From contig CALMJT010000040.1 of assembly GCA_937864365.1 (NCBI GenBank), positions 1 to 64,000 on the forward strand: DNA of 64,000 nucleotides, in the 5' to 3' direction. The DNA comes from an uncultured Alteromonadales bacterium (GTDB lineage: Bacteria > Pseudomonadota > Gammaproteobacteria > Pseudomonadales > Cellvibrionaceae). Shown here piece after piece: positions 20,166-30,289 of this stretch; the first letter of the stretch is position 1, and each line of letters begins with the position of its first letter. A model generated the notes under the pieces. It saw only the letters and a program-made list of their open reading frames with translations. It was not told the origin of the DNA and did no database searches. The position numbers and the translations under genes were made by a program.

Positions 20166-21131
20166 ATGAAGTATTCAACTGTTAGACCTACTTATTTTTT
20201 GACCGCTTTGTTATTAACAGCACCTTTGTGTCACGCCGAAATAGAGATTGCAGAAGGTATTAGCGCCACTGGGTTTATCGACATGTCGTTCGTCAGTACA
20301 GATATGGACGGCGCTGAAGACAGTGATAATGAATTTTCGGTCGATCAGGTTGAAGTTGATATTACTTATCAAGGTGCGGAGGGTGTTTCTGCCCGTATTG
20401 ATATTGAGTTTGGTGAAAATGGCACCGGTAACGGAGAAGACGAGACATTTATTGAGCAAGCATTTATCACTAAACAAATTGATAAATCCTTTAGCGTAAC
20501 GGCTGGTCGTTTTTTGAGTTATACCGGGTGGGAAACCGAAGAGCCTACTGGCTTGTATCAGGTAAGTGGTACTGGTTATGCACCGGTTTTTTACGGTTTT
20601 TATCAGCAGGGAGTATCGGGTAAATACGTCTTTAATAAAGCGATATCCGTGACCTTATCGGTAGTAAACGATTTATTTGCTAATCCTACAGAAAGTGATA
20701 CTAATAATTTGGGATCAGAAATTGGTATTCATTTAAATCCTGTAGAAGGGTTAACTGCCAAGGCGTTTTATCTGTCGGAAACAGATCGTAATTCGCTAAA
20801 TGTGTGGAGTTCGTACGAAATCAAAGGTTTTACCTTTGCAGCGGAATACAACATCGCAGAAGGCACAACAGGTTTGGATGACGAATCTGATGGATATTTA
20901 TTGATGGCAAATTATGCCTCGGGAGACTACGGAATAACCTTGCGCTATCACGCTTATGAAACTGAAGATCCTACCGGTCAAACAATTACCGACTTGAGTG
21001 CAATCACCATTGCCCCAAGCCTAAAAGTAGGTGAAAACCTACAATTAATTGCCGAATTTAGAATGGATTCCGATGACATCAACGATGTTGATACAAATAC
21101 GTTTGCTTTAGAAGCTTTATTTACGTTCTAA
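20166..21131 (+). CDS. Outer-membrane porin-like beta-barrel protein preceding the urt operon
   Basis: Signal peptide MKYSTVRPTYFLTALLLTAPLCHAE; IEFGENGTGNGEDETFIEQAFITKQIDKSFSVTAGRFLSYTGWE; C-terminal TNTFALEALFTF. Confidence 0.85.
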   Translation: MKYSTVRPTYFLTALLLTAPLCHAEIEIAEGISATGFIDMSFVSTDMDGAEDSDNEFSVDQVEVDITYQGAEGVSARIDIEFGENGTGNGEDETFIEQAFITKQIDKSFSVTAGRFLSYTGWETEEPTGLYQVSGTGYAPVFYGFYQQGVSGKYVFNKAISVTLSVVNDLFANPTESDTNNLGSEIGIHLNPVEGLTAKAFYLSETDRNSLNVWSSYEIKGFTFAAEYNIAEGTTGLDDESDGYLLMANYASGDYGITLRYHAYETEDPTGQTITDLSAITIAPSLKVGENLQLIAEFRMDSDDINDVDTNTFALEALFTF

Positions 21132-21203
21132 ATAATATCAATTAACTCATTTGCCTGAGCATTAAATGAGTTCTTTAAAAAATAACAAGTAAGGTATACA
21201 GCT

Positions 21204-22484
21204 ATGAAATTAAAGACCCTTTTTATCGCTACCGCAGCGACCATGTCGTTAACCTTATCAAATGTCTTGTTAGCGGGTGAAACCATCAAAGTGGGTGTAT
21301 TACATTCGCTATCGGGCACCATGGCGATCTCAGAAACCACGTTAAAAGACACGGTTTTAATGATGATTGACGAGCAAAACAAAAAAGGTGGTTTACTGGG
21401 TAAAAAATTAGAACCTGTGGTGGTAGACCCGGCTTCTAACTGGCCGTTATTTGCCGAAAAAACCCGCGAATTAATTACCAAAGACGACGTTGATGTTATT
21501 TTTGGTTGTTGGACGTCGGTTTCTCGTAAATCGGTGTTACCGGTTATTGAAGAATTAAACGGATTATTATTTTATCCCGTGCAATACGAAGGTGAAGAAT
21601 CGTCGAAAAACGTTTTTTACACCGGTGCCGCGCCTAATCAACAAGCAATTCCGGCGGTGGATTATTTAATGGATGAAATAGGCGTAAAACGTTGGGTACT
21701 TGCCGGTACCGATTACGTTTATCCACGCACTACCAATAAAATTTTAGAAGCGTACCTAGAAGCAAAGGGTGTCGATAAAAAAGACATTATGATCAGCTAT
21801 ACGCCGTTTGGTCATTCTGATTGGCAAGGTATTGTCTCTGATATTAAAAAGTTTGGCAGCGAAGGTAAGCAAACCGCGGTGGTTTCAACCGTAAATGGCG
21901 ACGCTAACGTGCCGTTTTATAAAGAGCTGGCGAACCAAGGCGTTTCTGCCGAAGATATTCCGGTGGTGGCTTTCTCAGTCGGCGAAGAAGAATTATCTGG
22001 TTTAGACACAGCACCGTTGGTTGGTCATTTGGCGGCTTGGAATTATTTTCAAAGTGTTGAGGCCGATGTTAACGAAGATTTTATAAAACGTTGGCAAGCG
22101 TTTGCCGGTAAAGAACGTGTCACCAATGACCCCATGGAGGCAACCTACATTGGCTTTAACATGTGGACTGCCGCCGTTGAAAAAGCCGGTACCACCGATG
22201 TTGATGCCGTTGAGCAGGCAATGATTGGCATTACCTCACCAAATCTTACCGGTGGCATTGCCGTGATGAATAAAAACCATCACCTATCAAAACCGGTGTT
22301 CATTGGCGAAATTCAAGAAGATGGTCAATTCGAAGTTGTTTGGAAAACCGAGAGCGTGGTACCGGGCGATGCCTGGTCTGATTACCTTCCTGGTTCAAAA
22401 GATATTATTGCCGATTGGACTGCACCCATTAAATGCGGTAATTACAATGTAAAAACCGAAAAATGTTCGGGCCAGAATTTCTAA
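21204..22484 (+). CDS. urtA: Urea ABC transporter substrate-binding protein
   Basis: ETIKVGVLHSLSGTMAISETTLKDTVLMMIDEQNKKGGLLGKKLEPVVVDPASNWPLFAEK, FGCWTSVSRKSVLPV; followed by urtBCDE. Confidence 0.95.
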   Translation: MKLKTLFIATAATMSLTLSNVLLAGETIKVGVLHSLSGTMAISETTLKDTVLMMIDEQNKKGGLLGKKLEPVVVDPASNWPLFAEKTRELITKDDVDVIFGCWTSVSRKSVLPVIEELNGLLFYPVQYEGEESSKNVFYTGAAPNQQAIPAVDYLMDEIGVKRWVLAGTDYVYPRTTNKILEAYLEAKGVDKKDIMISYTPFGHSDWQGIVSDIKKFGSEGKQTAVVSTVNGDANVPFYKELANQGVSAEDIPVVAFSVGEEELSGLDTAPLVGHLAAWNYFQSVEADVNEDFIKRWQAFAGKERVTNDPMEATYIGFNMWTAAVEKAGTTDVDAVEQAMIGITSPNLTGGIAVMNKNHHLSKPVFIGEIQEDGQFEVVWKTESVVPGDAWSDYLPGSKDIIADWTAPIKCGNYNVKTEKCSGQNF

Positions 22485-22505
22485 TCCATTCATATTTTCA
22501 CATGG

Positions 22506-22543
22506 AGCCTTTGATGAATTCATAACGGAATTGATCAAAGGCT
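22506..22543. repeat. H1-like stem-loop in the urtA-urtB gap
   Basis: agcctttgatgaattcataacggaattgatcaaaggct: perfect 10-bp arms; resembles the H1 outer end (ggagcctctgat...). Confidence 0.5.
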
Positions 22544-22628
22544 ATTAAATAGTCACCACGTTGATAATAATTCCTAAATTATTTTGGGATTGTTATTGTG
22601 TGCTCAACATATCTATAAAAGTGAGTTT

Positions 22629-24305
22629 ATGTATACGGTACTATTTAAACTTAAAAAGCTCGCTGTATTTTTTTTACTAACACTTTTTGTTGCGATTTCA
22701 TCGCGCGCGCAGACTTCAGATATTCAAACCGCTGAGACCAGTGACTCGCTTACATTTGAACAATTAGTCGCGCAAATGCCTTCGGCAAAATTAAACGATT
22801 TGTCCGAAATTATCAATGCACTTGAATTGCTATCGGACGACCGATCGCTGGTTTTATTTGAATTTATGCTTGAGGGAAAATTGTATTTTATTGAAGCCGA
22901 TAATGCAGTAATTACGCTTAACGAAGAGCTAAATGGTGGCGAAGCCTATGTGGCTACCAATGTAATAGATCTAAGCATTATTGCACGCATCAATGACGAT
23001 GAAATCAAAAAAATACGTGTTAATAATAAATTGCGCATTCAGTTGAGAAAAGCCATTGCTAAGTTCACCTTGTTTAGTAAAAATCCCGAGCGAAGAAAAA
23101 CAGCAGTAGAAAACTTAATGTCGAACCTCACCTTAGACAATATAGCGTTGCTGCAAGAAGCTACAGCATCTGAAAAAAATACCGCCATTAAAAATAAAAT
23201 AGAATTGGCATTAAATATAGCCGCGTTACAATCTAAAAACATTGATGAGCAAAAATTAGCGATTAAAGCGCTCGATGGTGAATTGCATCCAGAAGTCCGA
23301 GGTGCGCTCAATGCTATTATTGAAAAAGACTCGGACGGTAATTATCTAACGCAAGATAAACAACTTATCCAATTGGCAGAGGCTGCGCTTAAAAAAATCG
23401 ACAGTAAATTGGAATTTTACGGATTTCTAGAGCGACTATTTTTTGGCTTGAGCTTGGGCTCTGTGTTGTTACTGGCAGCCATTGGCTTATCCATTACTTT
23501 TGGTGTGATGGGTGTTATCAACATGGCTCACGGTGAGCTATTAATGTTGGGTGCCTATACAACCTATATGATTCAAACTTTAATGCCAAATTATATTGGG
23601 GTATCTGTATTGATTGCTATTCCTGCGGCGTTTATTGTTTGTGCGTTAGTGGGTATTGCCATTGAACGTGGCATTATTCAATTTTTAAAAGGCAGGCCGC
23701 TAGAAACCTTACTCGCTACCTTTGGTTTAAGTTTGATATTACAACAAACCGTGCGCAGTATATTTTCACCATTAAACCGACAAGTAAGCACACCTGACTG
23801 GATGGCCGGAGCCTTACAGATTAATCCCGGTTTATCACTCACCTATAATCGTCTGTACATTATTATTTTTTCGTTAATGGTATTTGTAGCACTGTTATTG
23901 GTCATGAAAAAAACCTCGCTGGGCTTGTACGTGCGAGCGGTTTCGCAAAACCGCGATATGGCCAAAGCCGTAGGCATTAAAAGCGACTGGGTTGATGCCA
24001 TGACCTTTGGTTTGGGTTCTGGCATCGCCGGTGTGGCAGGTGTTGCACTTAGCCAATTAACCAATGTTGGCCCTAATCTCGGTCAATCCTACATTATCGA
24101 TTCGTTTATGGTGGTGGTGTTTGGCGGTGTGGGTAATCTTTGGGGCACATTGGTTGCGGCGTTTTCTTTGGGCGTATTTGGTAAATTCCTAGAACCACTT
24201 ACCGGCACAGTGCTCGCGCAAATTTTTGTTTTAATTTTTATTGTGCTGTTTATTCAAAAACGGCCACGGGGCTTATTCCCACAAAAAGGGAGGTCGGCAG
24301 AATAA
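22629..24305 (+). CDS. urtB: Urea ABC transporter permease
   Basis: Long N-terminal periplasmic/HEAT-like region, then FFGLSLGSVLLLAAIGLSITFGVMGVINMAHGELLMLGAYTTY; ATG 22629 preferred. Confidence 0.95.
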   Translation: MYTVLFKLKKLAVFFLLTLFVAISSRAQTSDIQTAETSDSLTFEQLVAQMPSAKLNDLSEIINALELLSDDRSLVLFEFMLEGKLYFIEADNAVITLNEELNGGEAYVATNVIDLSIIARINDDEIKKIRVNNKLRIQLRKAIAKFTLFSKNPERRKTAVENLMSNLTLDNIALLQEATASEKNTAIKNKIELALNIAALQSKNIDEQKLAIKALDGELHPEVRGALNAIIEKDSDGNYLTQDKQLIQLAEAALKKIDSKLEFYGFLERLFFGLSLGSVLLLAAIGLSITFGVMGVINMAHGELLMLGAYTTYMIQTLMPNYIGVSVLIAIPAAFIVCALVGIAIERGIIQFLKGRPLETLLATFGLSLILQQTVRSIFSPLNRQVSTPDWMAGALQINPGLSLTYNRLYIIIFSLMVFVALLLVMKKTSLGLYVRAVSQNRDMAKAVGIKSDWVDAMTFGLGSGIAGVAGVALSQLTNVGPNLGQSYIIDSFMVVVFGGVGNLWGTLVAAFSLGVFGKFLEPLTGTVLAQIFVLIFIVLFIQKRPRGLFPQKGRSAE

Positions 24306-25444
24306 TGGCTAACGCAATAAACTCGTCGTTTTTATCCATGAATAACACAACCCGCGAAGGCATGTTATCCAGCCGTGGTGGTAACGTATTTTTAGCTCTT
24401 CTGGTTGTTGTTACCCTATTGGCCTCGGTTGGTAATCAATTATTCCCGGCCGGATCTGCATTGCATGTAGATACCTACACCATAACGCTGTTGGGTAAAT
24501 ATTTGAGTTTCGCGCTGCTTGCCATGGCGGTAGATATTATTTGGGGCTATTGCGGTATTTTAAGTTTAGGCCACGGTGCTTTTTTTGCGCTGGGCGGTTA
24601 CGCGATGGGCATGTATTTAATGCGCCAAATCGGCGATAGAGGCGTGTACGGTAATCCAGATCTACCCGATTTTATGGTGTTTTTAAATTGGTCTGAACTG
24701 CCATGGTTTTGGCAAGGGTTTGATTTTTTTCCGTTTGCTATGCTTATGGTGCTGTTAATTCCGGGCATATTGGCGTTTATTTTTAGTTGGCTGGCGTTTA
24801 GATCGCGCGTAACCGGAGTGTATTTTTCGATCATAACCCAAGCGCTTACCTATGCGTTAATGCTGGCGTTTTTTCGCAACGAAATGGGTTTTGGTGGTAA
24901 TAACGGTTTAACCGATTTTAAAGACATTCTCGGTTTTGATTTACAAAGCGATACTACGAGAATTTGTTTGCTATTAATTACCGCCGCATGTTTGGGTGTT
25001 ATCTATCTTTTAAGCCAGTTTATTTTATCGTCTAAATTTGGCCGGGTAATTGAAGCCATTCGCGATTCGGAAAGTCGCGTGCGCTTTGTGGGTTTTAAAA
25101 CCGAAAACTACAAGGTCTGGCTATTTGTGTATTCCGCATTAATTGCCGCAATTGCCGGTGCGTTGTACGTGCCGCAGGTAGGTATTATTAACCCCGGTGA
25201 ATTTGCACCGTTGAATTCTATTGAAGTAGTGGTGTGGGTTGCCGTTGGCGGGCGAGGTTTGTTGTACGGTGCTGTGTTAGGTGCGTTATTGGTTAACTTT
25301 GCAAAAACCCATTTTACCGGAATTCTTCCTGAAGCATGGTTATTTGCGTTAGGCGCGCTCTTTGTGGGTGTGACCATTTTTCTGCCGCGTGGCATTGTGG
25401 GTTTATTATCTTCACGAAATAAATCAATGGAGGATAAACCCTAA
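24305..25444 (+). CDS. urtC: Urea ABC transporter permease
   Basis: IIWGYCGILSLGHGAFFALGGYAMGMYLMRQIG, FFRNEMGFGGNNGLTDFKDILGF. Confidence 0.95.
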   Translation: MANAINSSFLSMNNTTREGMLSSRGGNVFLALLVVVTLLASVGNQLFPAGSALHVDTYTITLLGKYLSFALLAMAVDIIWGYCGILSLGHGAFFALGGYAMGMYLMRQIGDRGVYGNPDLPDFMVFLNWSELPWFWQGFDFFPFAMLMVLLIPGILAFIFSWLAFRSRVTGVYFSIITQALTYALMLAFFRNEMGFGGNNGLTDFKDILGFDLQSDTTRICLLLITAACLGVIYLLSQFILSSKFGRVIEAIRDSESRVRFVGFKTENYKVWLFVYSALIAAIAGALYVPQVGIINPGEFAPLNSIEVVVWVAVGGRGLLYGAVLGALLVNFAKTHFTGILPEAWLFALGALFVGVTIFLPRGIVGLLSSRNKSMEDKP

Positions 25445-26280
25445 TGCAACCGTTTAGCCATCTTCGAAATTTTATTAATAAAGATCGAGTTTTCGATTTT
25501 TTAGTGCCTGAAAAATCCATTAATATCGATACTTCTCACAATGTACTTTTGTACGTTGAAGGCTTAACGGTGTCATTTGATGGTTTTAAAGCATTGAACG
25601 ATTTAAATCTTTACATCAATGACGGCGAACTGCGTTGTTTAATCGGTGCAAATGGTGCGGGTAAAACAACCTTAATGGATGTAATTACCGGAAAAACACG
25701 ACCTAATTCTGGTACTGCCTATTTTGGTCAAACTCATAATTTATTAACAAAAACCGAAGCCGAGATTGCCAATTTAGGCATTGGTCGTAAGTTTCAAAAA
25801 CCAACGGTCTTCGAAAATCACACCGTATTTGAAAACCTAGAACTCGCTTTGCGAATGAATAAAGCGATTTTAACCAGCATTTTTTATCGCATGAACAGCG
25901 AACACTTAGATCGCATTGCTGAAATTCTCGATCTTGTAAACCTCAAACAACACGCCCGGCAAATGGCAGGCGCATTATCGCACGGGCAAAAACAGTGGTT
26001 AGAAATTGCCATGTTGTTGGTTTCTGAACCGCGTTTATTATTGGTAGACGAACCTGTAGCCGGTATGACACCCCAAGAAACCGAACACACCGCAGAGCTG
26101 TTAACCTCGCTGGCCGGAGAACACACGGTAGTGGTTGTTGAGCACGATATGGCCTTTGTACGCAGTATCGCCAAAAAAGTCACCGTGTTACACCAGGGTT
26201 CTGTATTGGCCGAAGGCAATATGGACGATATTCAAAATAACCCCAATGTAATAGAAGTCTATTTGGGAGAATCCCATTGA
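25444..26280 (+). CDS. urtD: Urea ABC transporter ATP-binding protein
   Basis: LIGANGAGKTTLMDVITGKTRP, ALSHGQKQWLEIAMLLVSEPRLLLVDEPVAGMT. Confidence 0.95.
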   Translation: MQPFSHLRNFINKDRVFDFLVPEKSINIDTSHNVLLYVEGLTVSFDGFKALNDLNLYINDGELRCLIGANGAGKTTLMDVITGKTRPNSGTAYFGQTHNLLTKTEAEIANLGIGRKFQKPTVFENHTVFENLELALRMNKAILTSIFYRMNSEHLDRIAEILDLVNLKQHARQMAGALSHGQKQWLEIAMLLVSEPRLLLVDEPVAGMTPQETEHTAELLTSLAGEHTVVVVEHDMAFVRSIAKKVTVLHQGSVLAEGNMDDIQNNPNVIEVYLGESH

Positions 26281-26972
26281 TTGAATTAAAAAATCTAAAC
26301 CAGTTATACGGTGGTTCACAAATACTGTGGGATTTAAATTTAGAATTAAAATCCGGTAGCCTAACCTGTTTATTAGGACGCAATGGCGTAGGTAAAACCA
26401 CCTTATTAAAATGCATGATGGGATTATTACCGACTAAATCGGGAAATATCTTATTGGATGGCAAAGACATAACTCGCAGCCCAACACACTTACGCCCAAA
26501 GCTGGGCGTGGGTTACGTGCCCCAAGGCCGCGATATATTTCCGCAACTTACTGTAGAAGAAAACCTACGCACCGGCCTTGCAGGAAGAACCGATGGCAGC
26601 AAAAAAATTCCCGAATTAATCTACGAATTATTCCCGGTATTAAATTCAATGCTAAAACGCAGAGGCGGTGACCTATCTGGTGGCCAACAACAACAACTCG
26701 CCATTGGCCGCGCACTCACCATAGAACCCAAGCTGTTAATTCTCGACGAACCTAACGAAGGCATACAACCCAACATTGTTCAACAAATTGGCGACGTAAT
26801 CATTCGGCTTAACAAAGAATTCAACACCACCGTATTACTCGTCGAACAAAAAATCGCGTTTGCCCGAAAAGTGGGACAAGACTACGCCATAATGGAAAAA
26901 GGCAGAATAGTCGCCTCTGGAGAAATGAGTAAATTATCGGATGAAGTGATTAAAGAGTATTTGGCGGTGTAG
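26277..26972 (+). CDS. urtE: Urea ABC transporter ATP-binding protein
   Basis: LLGRNGVGKTTLLKCMMGLLPTKSG, DLSGGQQQQLAIGRALTIEPKLLILDEPNEGIQPNIVQQI. Confidence 0.95.
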   Translation: MIELKNLNQLYGGSQILWDLNLELKSGSLTCLLGRNGVGKTTLLKCMMGLLPTKSGNILLDGKDITRSPTHLRPKLGVGYVPQGRDIFPQLTVEENLRTGLAGRTDGSKKIPELIYELFPVLNSMLKRRGGDLSGGQQQQLAIGRALTIEPKLLILDEPNEGIQPNIVQQIGDVIIRLNKEFNTTVLLVEQKIAFARKVGQDYAIMEKGRIVASGEMSKLSDEVIKEYLAV

Positions 26973-27036
26973 CGGAGTTTACCTTTAAAAACCACTTAAA
27001 AATATTAATAGATTTTTTTAGTATTATAAAAACGAT

Positions 27037-27189
27037 AGGAAATTCTGATTGCCTAGAGTTTCATGTGGTACAAGGATGTGTCGCAAATTTCAAGAGCTGT
27101 AAGCGATTGAAGTTGTGAAGAAATTGGGAGTCGTATTTTCAATTTCTGTTCTATGATTAAATCATGGATGAGTCAATCAGAGGCTCCAA
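27037..27189 (-). repeat. Multi-hairpin repeat copy R5 (reverse), urtE-side boundary of the defence island
   Basis: aggaaattctgattgcctagagtttcatgtggtacaaggatgtgtcgcaaatttcaagagctgtaagcgattgaagttgtgaagaaattggg...gagtcaatcagaggctccaa. Confidence 0.9.
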
Positions 27190-27226
27190 TAGTAATTTTC
27201 TAATAAATCATAGCTAATTTAATTGG

Positions 27227-30200
27227 TTAATAATGTTCTTCAATGTATGCGTAGGCTTTATTAAATAATTCTTTGTCTTTTCCCAAACCAAATTGCACTA
27301 ATGTTATGAGCAACGCTTTTTGAATTTCGCGTGGGCCGCTGTTGGAGTTTTGCCAGCCTTCAAATCGGGTGGCTTTAACGATCTTGTCGATCTGCTCCAC
27401 CACATCGCCGATGAGCTTTGGCGTGGTTTCTGGGCGGGTTTCCAGGAAGAGTTTAGTTAAGGCCTGCTTGTTGTCCTTTTCGGTAACGACGTGGTCACCG
27501 GTTTCGCGTTCGGCTTGTACCGTGTCTTTAGCTGCATCTAATAGGCCTTTTAACCAGTCGATGGCTTTGATGACACCCGCTTCATAGTCTTGGCGCAGTT
27601 TTTCTAAGCGTTCACCTAACTCGACAAACTTAGGGTCGTTACTGCCACGCAGGCGGCCCATAAGGTCAATTTCCAGGCGTTTGGCGCGTTGCTCTTGTTC
27701 TTTATCTGTCAGGGTAAAAATGGCGTGTTCATCCATGATCAGCTCGTCGATATCGTCGCGGATGCGATTGATGTCGGTATGCTCGTGGATCATTTTGATG
27801 GTTTCAGGGCCAAGCGCCGCCCACACCAACGCACCGGTTTGGCCGACTGGGCGCACCGATTCATAAATCTGTGCGAGCCATTTATAGTTTGTGCGATACG
27901 GAGCTAGGAAGGTATCTGGGTTTATGGCCGACCAAAGTTTGGCTAACACGCCGAAACTGGCGGCAAATTCATCGCGTTTTTCATTGGTTGGCAAGCATTC
28001 TTGCGCCGCCATAATGCCTTCGAAGCCTTCTAAAGTGCGGTCCACATTGGGGAAGAAGGACAAACATTTATCTAACTGGGCGGGTAATAATTCTTTAAAG
28101 GCTTCAATGCCTTCTACCACGCCATCGATTTCTTCCGGGTTGTAGGCCAGCGCGGTGCGCAGGTTTTCAAACACACCAAGGTAGTCGATGATCAGGCCCA
28201 TGTCTTTGCGCACTTCGTCTGTTTCATACAAACGGTTGGTACGGCACATGGCTTGCAGCAGCGTGTGGTCGCGCAGCGGTTTGTCCAAGTACATGCAGTA
28301 GCAGATTGGCGCGTCAAAGCCGGTGAGCAGCTTGGCGGTGACGATGATCAGCTGCAACGGATGCTTGGGGTCTTTAAAGCTTTCGATTAAGTCTTTCTGG
28401 GTTTGGTCTTCGGCATCTATGTGCTGCCAACGCTCAAAATCTGCTTGTTTAATCGGCAGTTCTAAATCGTCATGCCACTTACGCCAGTCTTTATTGACTT
28501 TGTCTTTCTTGTCGCCCTCCAGTGCCTTCACAGGTGCCTGATCGACGTTCATCACCACTTCAACGGCATCAAACCCGAGCTTTTCACCTAGCAAATAATA
28601 CATCTGCACGCAGGCATCGCGGTCGTACACCACCACCATGCCTTTCATTTTTTTCGGCTTGACGTGGCTGGTAAAGTGTTCGGCTATATCAGCGCTGACG
28701 GCGGCCATGCGTTTAGGCGCTTTGAGCATCACCGCTAATTTGCCCGCGCGTTTTGATAGCGCTGCCTTTTCTTCGTCGTCCAGGTTATTTTCCTGGGCAA
28801 GCTGCTCAAACTCTTGGTTGATGGCATCACGGTCTACCCGCAGCTCGGCCAAGCGTGGCTCAAACTTCACCGGGTTAGTGGCGCCATCGCGGATCGACTG
28901 TTTGTAACTGTAACGACTCATATAGCGGCCGGGGTCTTCCTCAGCGCCGAATAATTTAAATGTATTGCGGTCGATACCGGAAATTGGCGTACCGGTTAAA
29001 CCATAGAAGTGCGCTTGTGGCAGGGCCCAGCGCATTTTATCTCCCAAGTCGCCTTCTTGGGTGCGGTGGGCTTCGTCAACCAAAACAATGATGTTTTCTC
29101 TATTATTTAATCCGTCTGGATTGGTTTCATCGATTTCCACATCTTTAAACTTAAAGATGGTGGTAATTAATATGCCACGGCTGTCTTGCTCGATATGTTC
29201 GCCGAGCTTTTTGCAGCTTTGTACCTTGATAAGGTTTTTAACGTCGGCACCACCAAAGGTCTCGTTGATTTGGCTGTCTAGGTCGCGACGGTCTACCACG
29301 ATCAATACGGTGGGGTTTTTCAGATCATTGTCTGCACGTAGCATTTTAGCGGCGTAGAGCATCAATAAGGATTTACCCGATCCTTGGAAATGCCAGATCA
29401 GGCCTTTTTTCGGGTAGCCTTTGCGCACACGCTCTACAATTTGCTTGGCCGCTTCAAACTGTGGGTAACGCGGCAAAATTTTAATGCGCTTGGGAGGTGT
29501 GTTCTTACCTGTTTTGACGGTTGAAAACAGCGCGAACGATTCCAGCAACTGCAATAAGGTTTGCGGGTTTAACAAGCCCTCACAGCTATCCAGCACCGAT
29601 GCCAAGCCGGGCAAAATGTCATCGCGCAGGTCGGTATTGTGCCAAGGGCCCCAATCTTTTACCCGGGCGTTGATGGCACCGTAGGCAAAGGTCTTTCCTT
29701 CACTGGCGAAACATAGCAGGTTGGGCACAAAGAAGGGTTCAACGTTCTTCCAGTAGTGCTTTTTACCGCCCATAAAATCAGCGGCGCCGTCTTGCCAGGT
29801 AACGCTCGGGCGGGTAGCGGTTTTCACCTCGCCCACCACCAAGGGAATACCGTTCACATAGAGCACAATATCAAAATAGACTTCGGTCGCCGCGATATAG
29901 TGCACCTGCTGTGACACCACAAAGTGGTTGTTGTCGATGTTGTCGAAATCAATCAAGTTGATGGTGATGTGGTCGCCATTCTCGCCAAAGGGTAAGGTCT
30001 TCTCAGCCATTAGCCATTCATGAAAATTTTCATTGGCTTTTACCAGGCCGGTATGGCGCGCTTCTAGCACCACACCACGCAGCTTATAAATCACTTCATC
30101 GGCGTAATCCAGCTGCTTGGCAATATCAGGGTTTAACGAACACAACGCGTCTTTTAGCCACTCGTCAACGAAGATATCCTGCGTCTTTTTGGGCAGGTTA

Positions 30201-30289
30201 TCACCGTGGCAGTAAGTCCACTTTACGCCGCTTAAACCTTTTAAGCGGTCGATAATTCCATTTTCCGTGACGGTTTGTTCGTTAAACAT
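27227..30289 (-). CDS. hsdR: Type I restriction endonuclease subunit R
   Basis: FDIVLYVNGIPLVVGEVKT (PD-(D/E)xK nuclease), WHFQGSGKSLLMLYAAKML (Walker A), VLVDEAHRTQEGDLG; start MFNEQTVTEN overlaps the hsdS stop as TAATG. Confidence 0.95.
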   Translation of the reverse strand: MFNEQTVTENGIIDRLKGLSGVKWTYCHGDNLPKKTQDIFVDEWLKDALCSLNPDIAKQLDYADEVIYKLRGVVLEARHTGLVKANENFHEWLMAEKTLPFGENGDHITINLIDFDNIDNNHFVVSQQVHYIAATEVYFDIVLYVNGIPLVVGEVKTATRPSVTWQDGAADFMGGKKHYWKNVEPFFVPNLLCFASEGKTFAYGAINARVKDWGPWHNTDLRDDILPGLASVLDSCEGLLNPQTLLQLLESFALFSTVKTGKNTPPKRIKILPRYPQFEAAKQIVERVRKGYPKKGLIWHFQGSGKSLLMLYAAKMLRADNDLKNPTVLIVVDRRDLDSQINETFGGADVKNLIKVQSCKKLGEHIEQDSRGILITTIFKFKDVEIDETNPDGLNNRENIIVLVDEAHRTQEGDLGDKMRWALPQAHFYGLTGTPISGIDRNTFKLFGAEEDPGRYMSRYSYKQSIRDGATNPVKFEPRLAELRVDRDAINQEFEQLAQENNLDDEEKAALSKRAGKLAVMLKAPKRMAAVSADIAEHFTSHVKPKKMKGMVVVYDRDACVQMYYLLGEKLGFDAVEVVMNVDQAPVKALEGDKKDKVNKDWRKWHDDLELPIKQADFERWQHIDAEDQTQKDLIESFKDPKHPLQLIIVTAKLLTGFDAPICYCMYLDKPLRDHTLLQAMCRTNRLYETDEVRKDMGLIIDYLGVFENLRTALAYNPEEIDGVVEGIEAFKELLPAQLDKCLSFFPNVDRTLEGFEGIMAAQECLPTNEKRDEFAASFGVLAKLWSAINPDTFLAPYRTNYKWLAQIYESVRPVGQTGALVWAALGPETIKMIHEHTDINRIRDDIDELIMDEHAIFTLTDKEQEQRAKRLEIDLMGRLRGSNDPKFVELGERLEKLRQDYEAGVIKAIDWLKGLLDAAKDTVQAERETGDHVVTEKDNKQALTKLFLETRPETTPKLIGDVVEQIDKIVKATRFEGWQNSNSGPREIQKALLITLVQFGLGKDKELFNKAYAYIEEHY

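Noticed and set aside
19898-20185. 95-aa ORF upstream of the porin
   Set aside because: Overlaps the porin start in another frame; no family resemblance.
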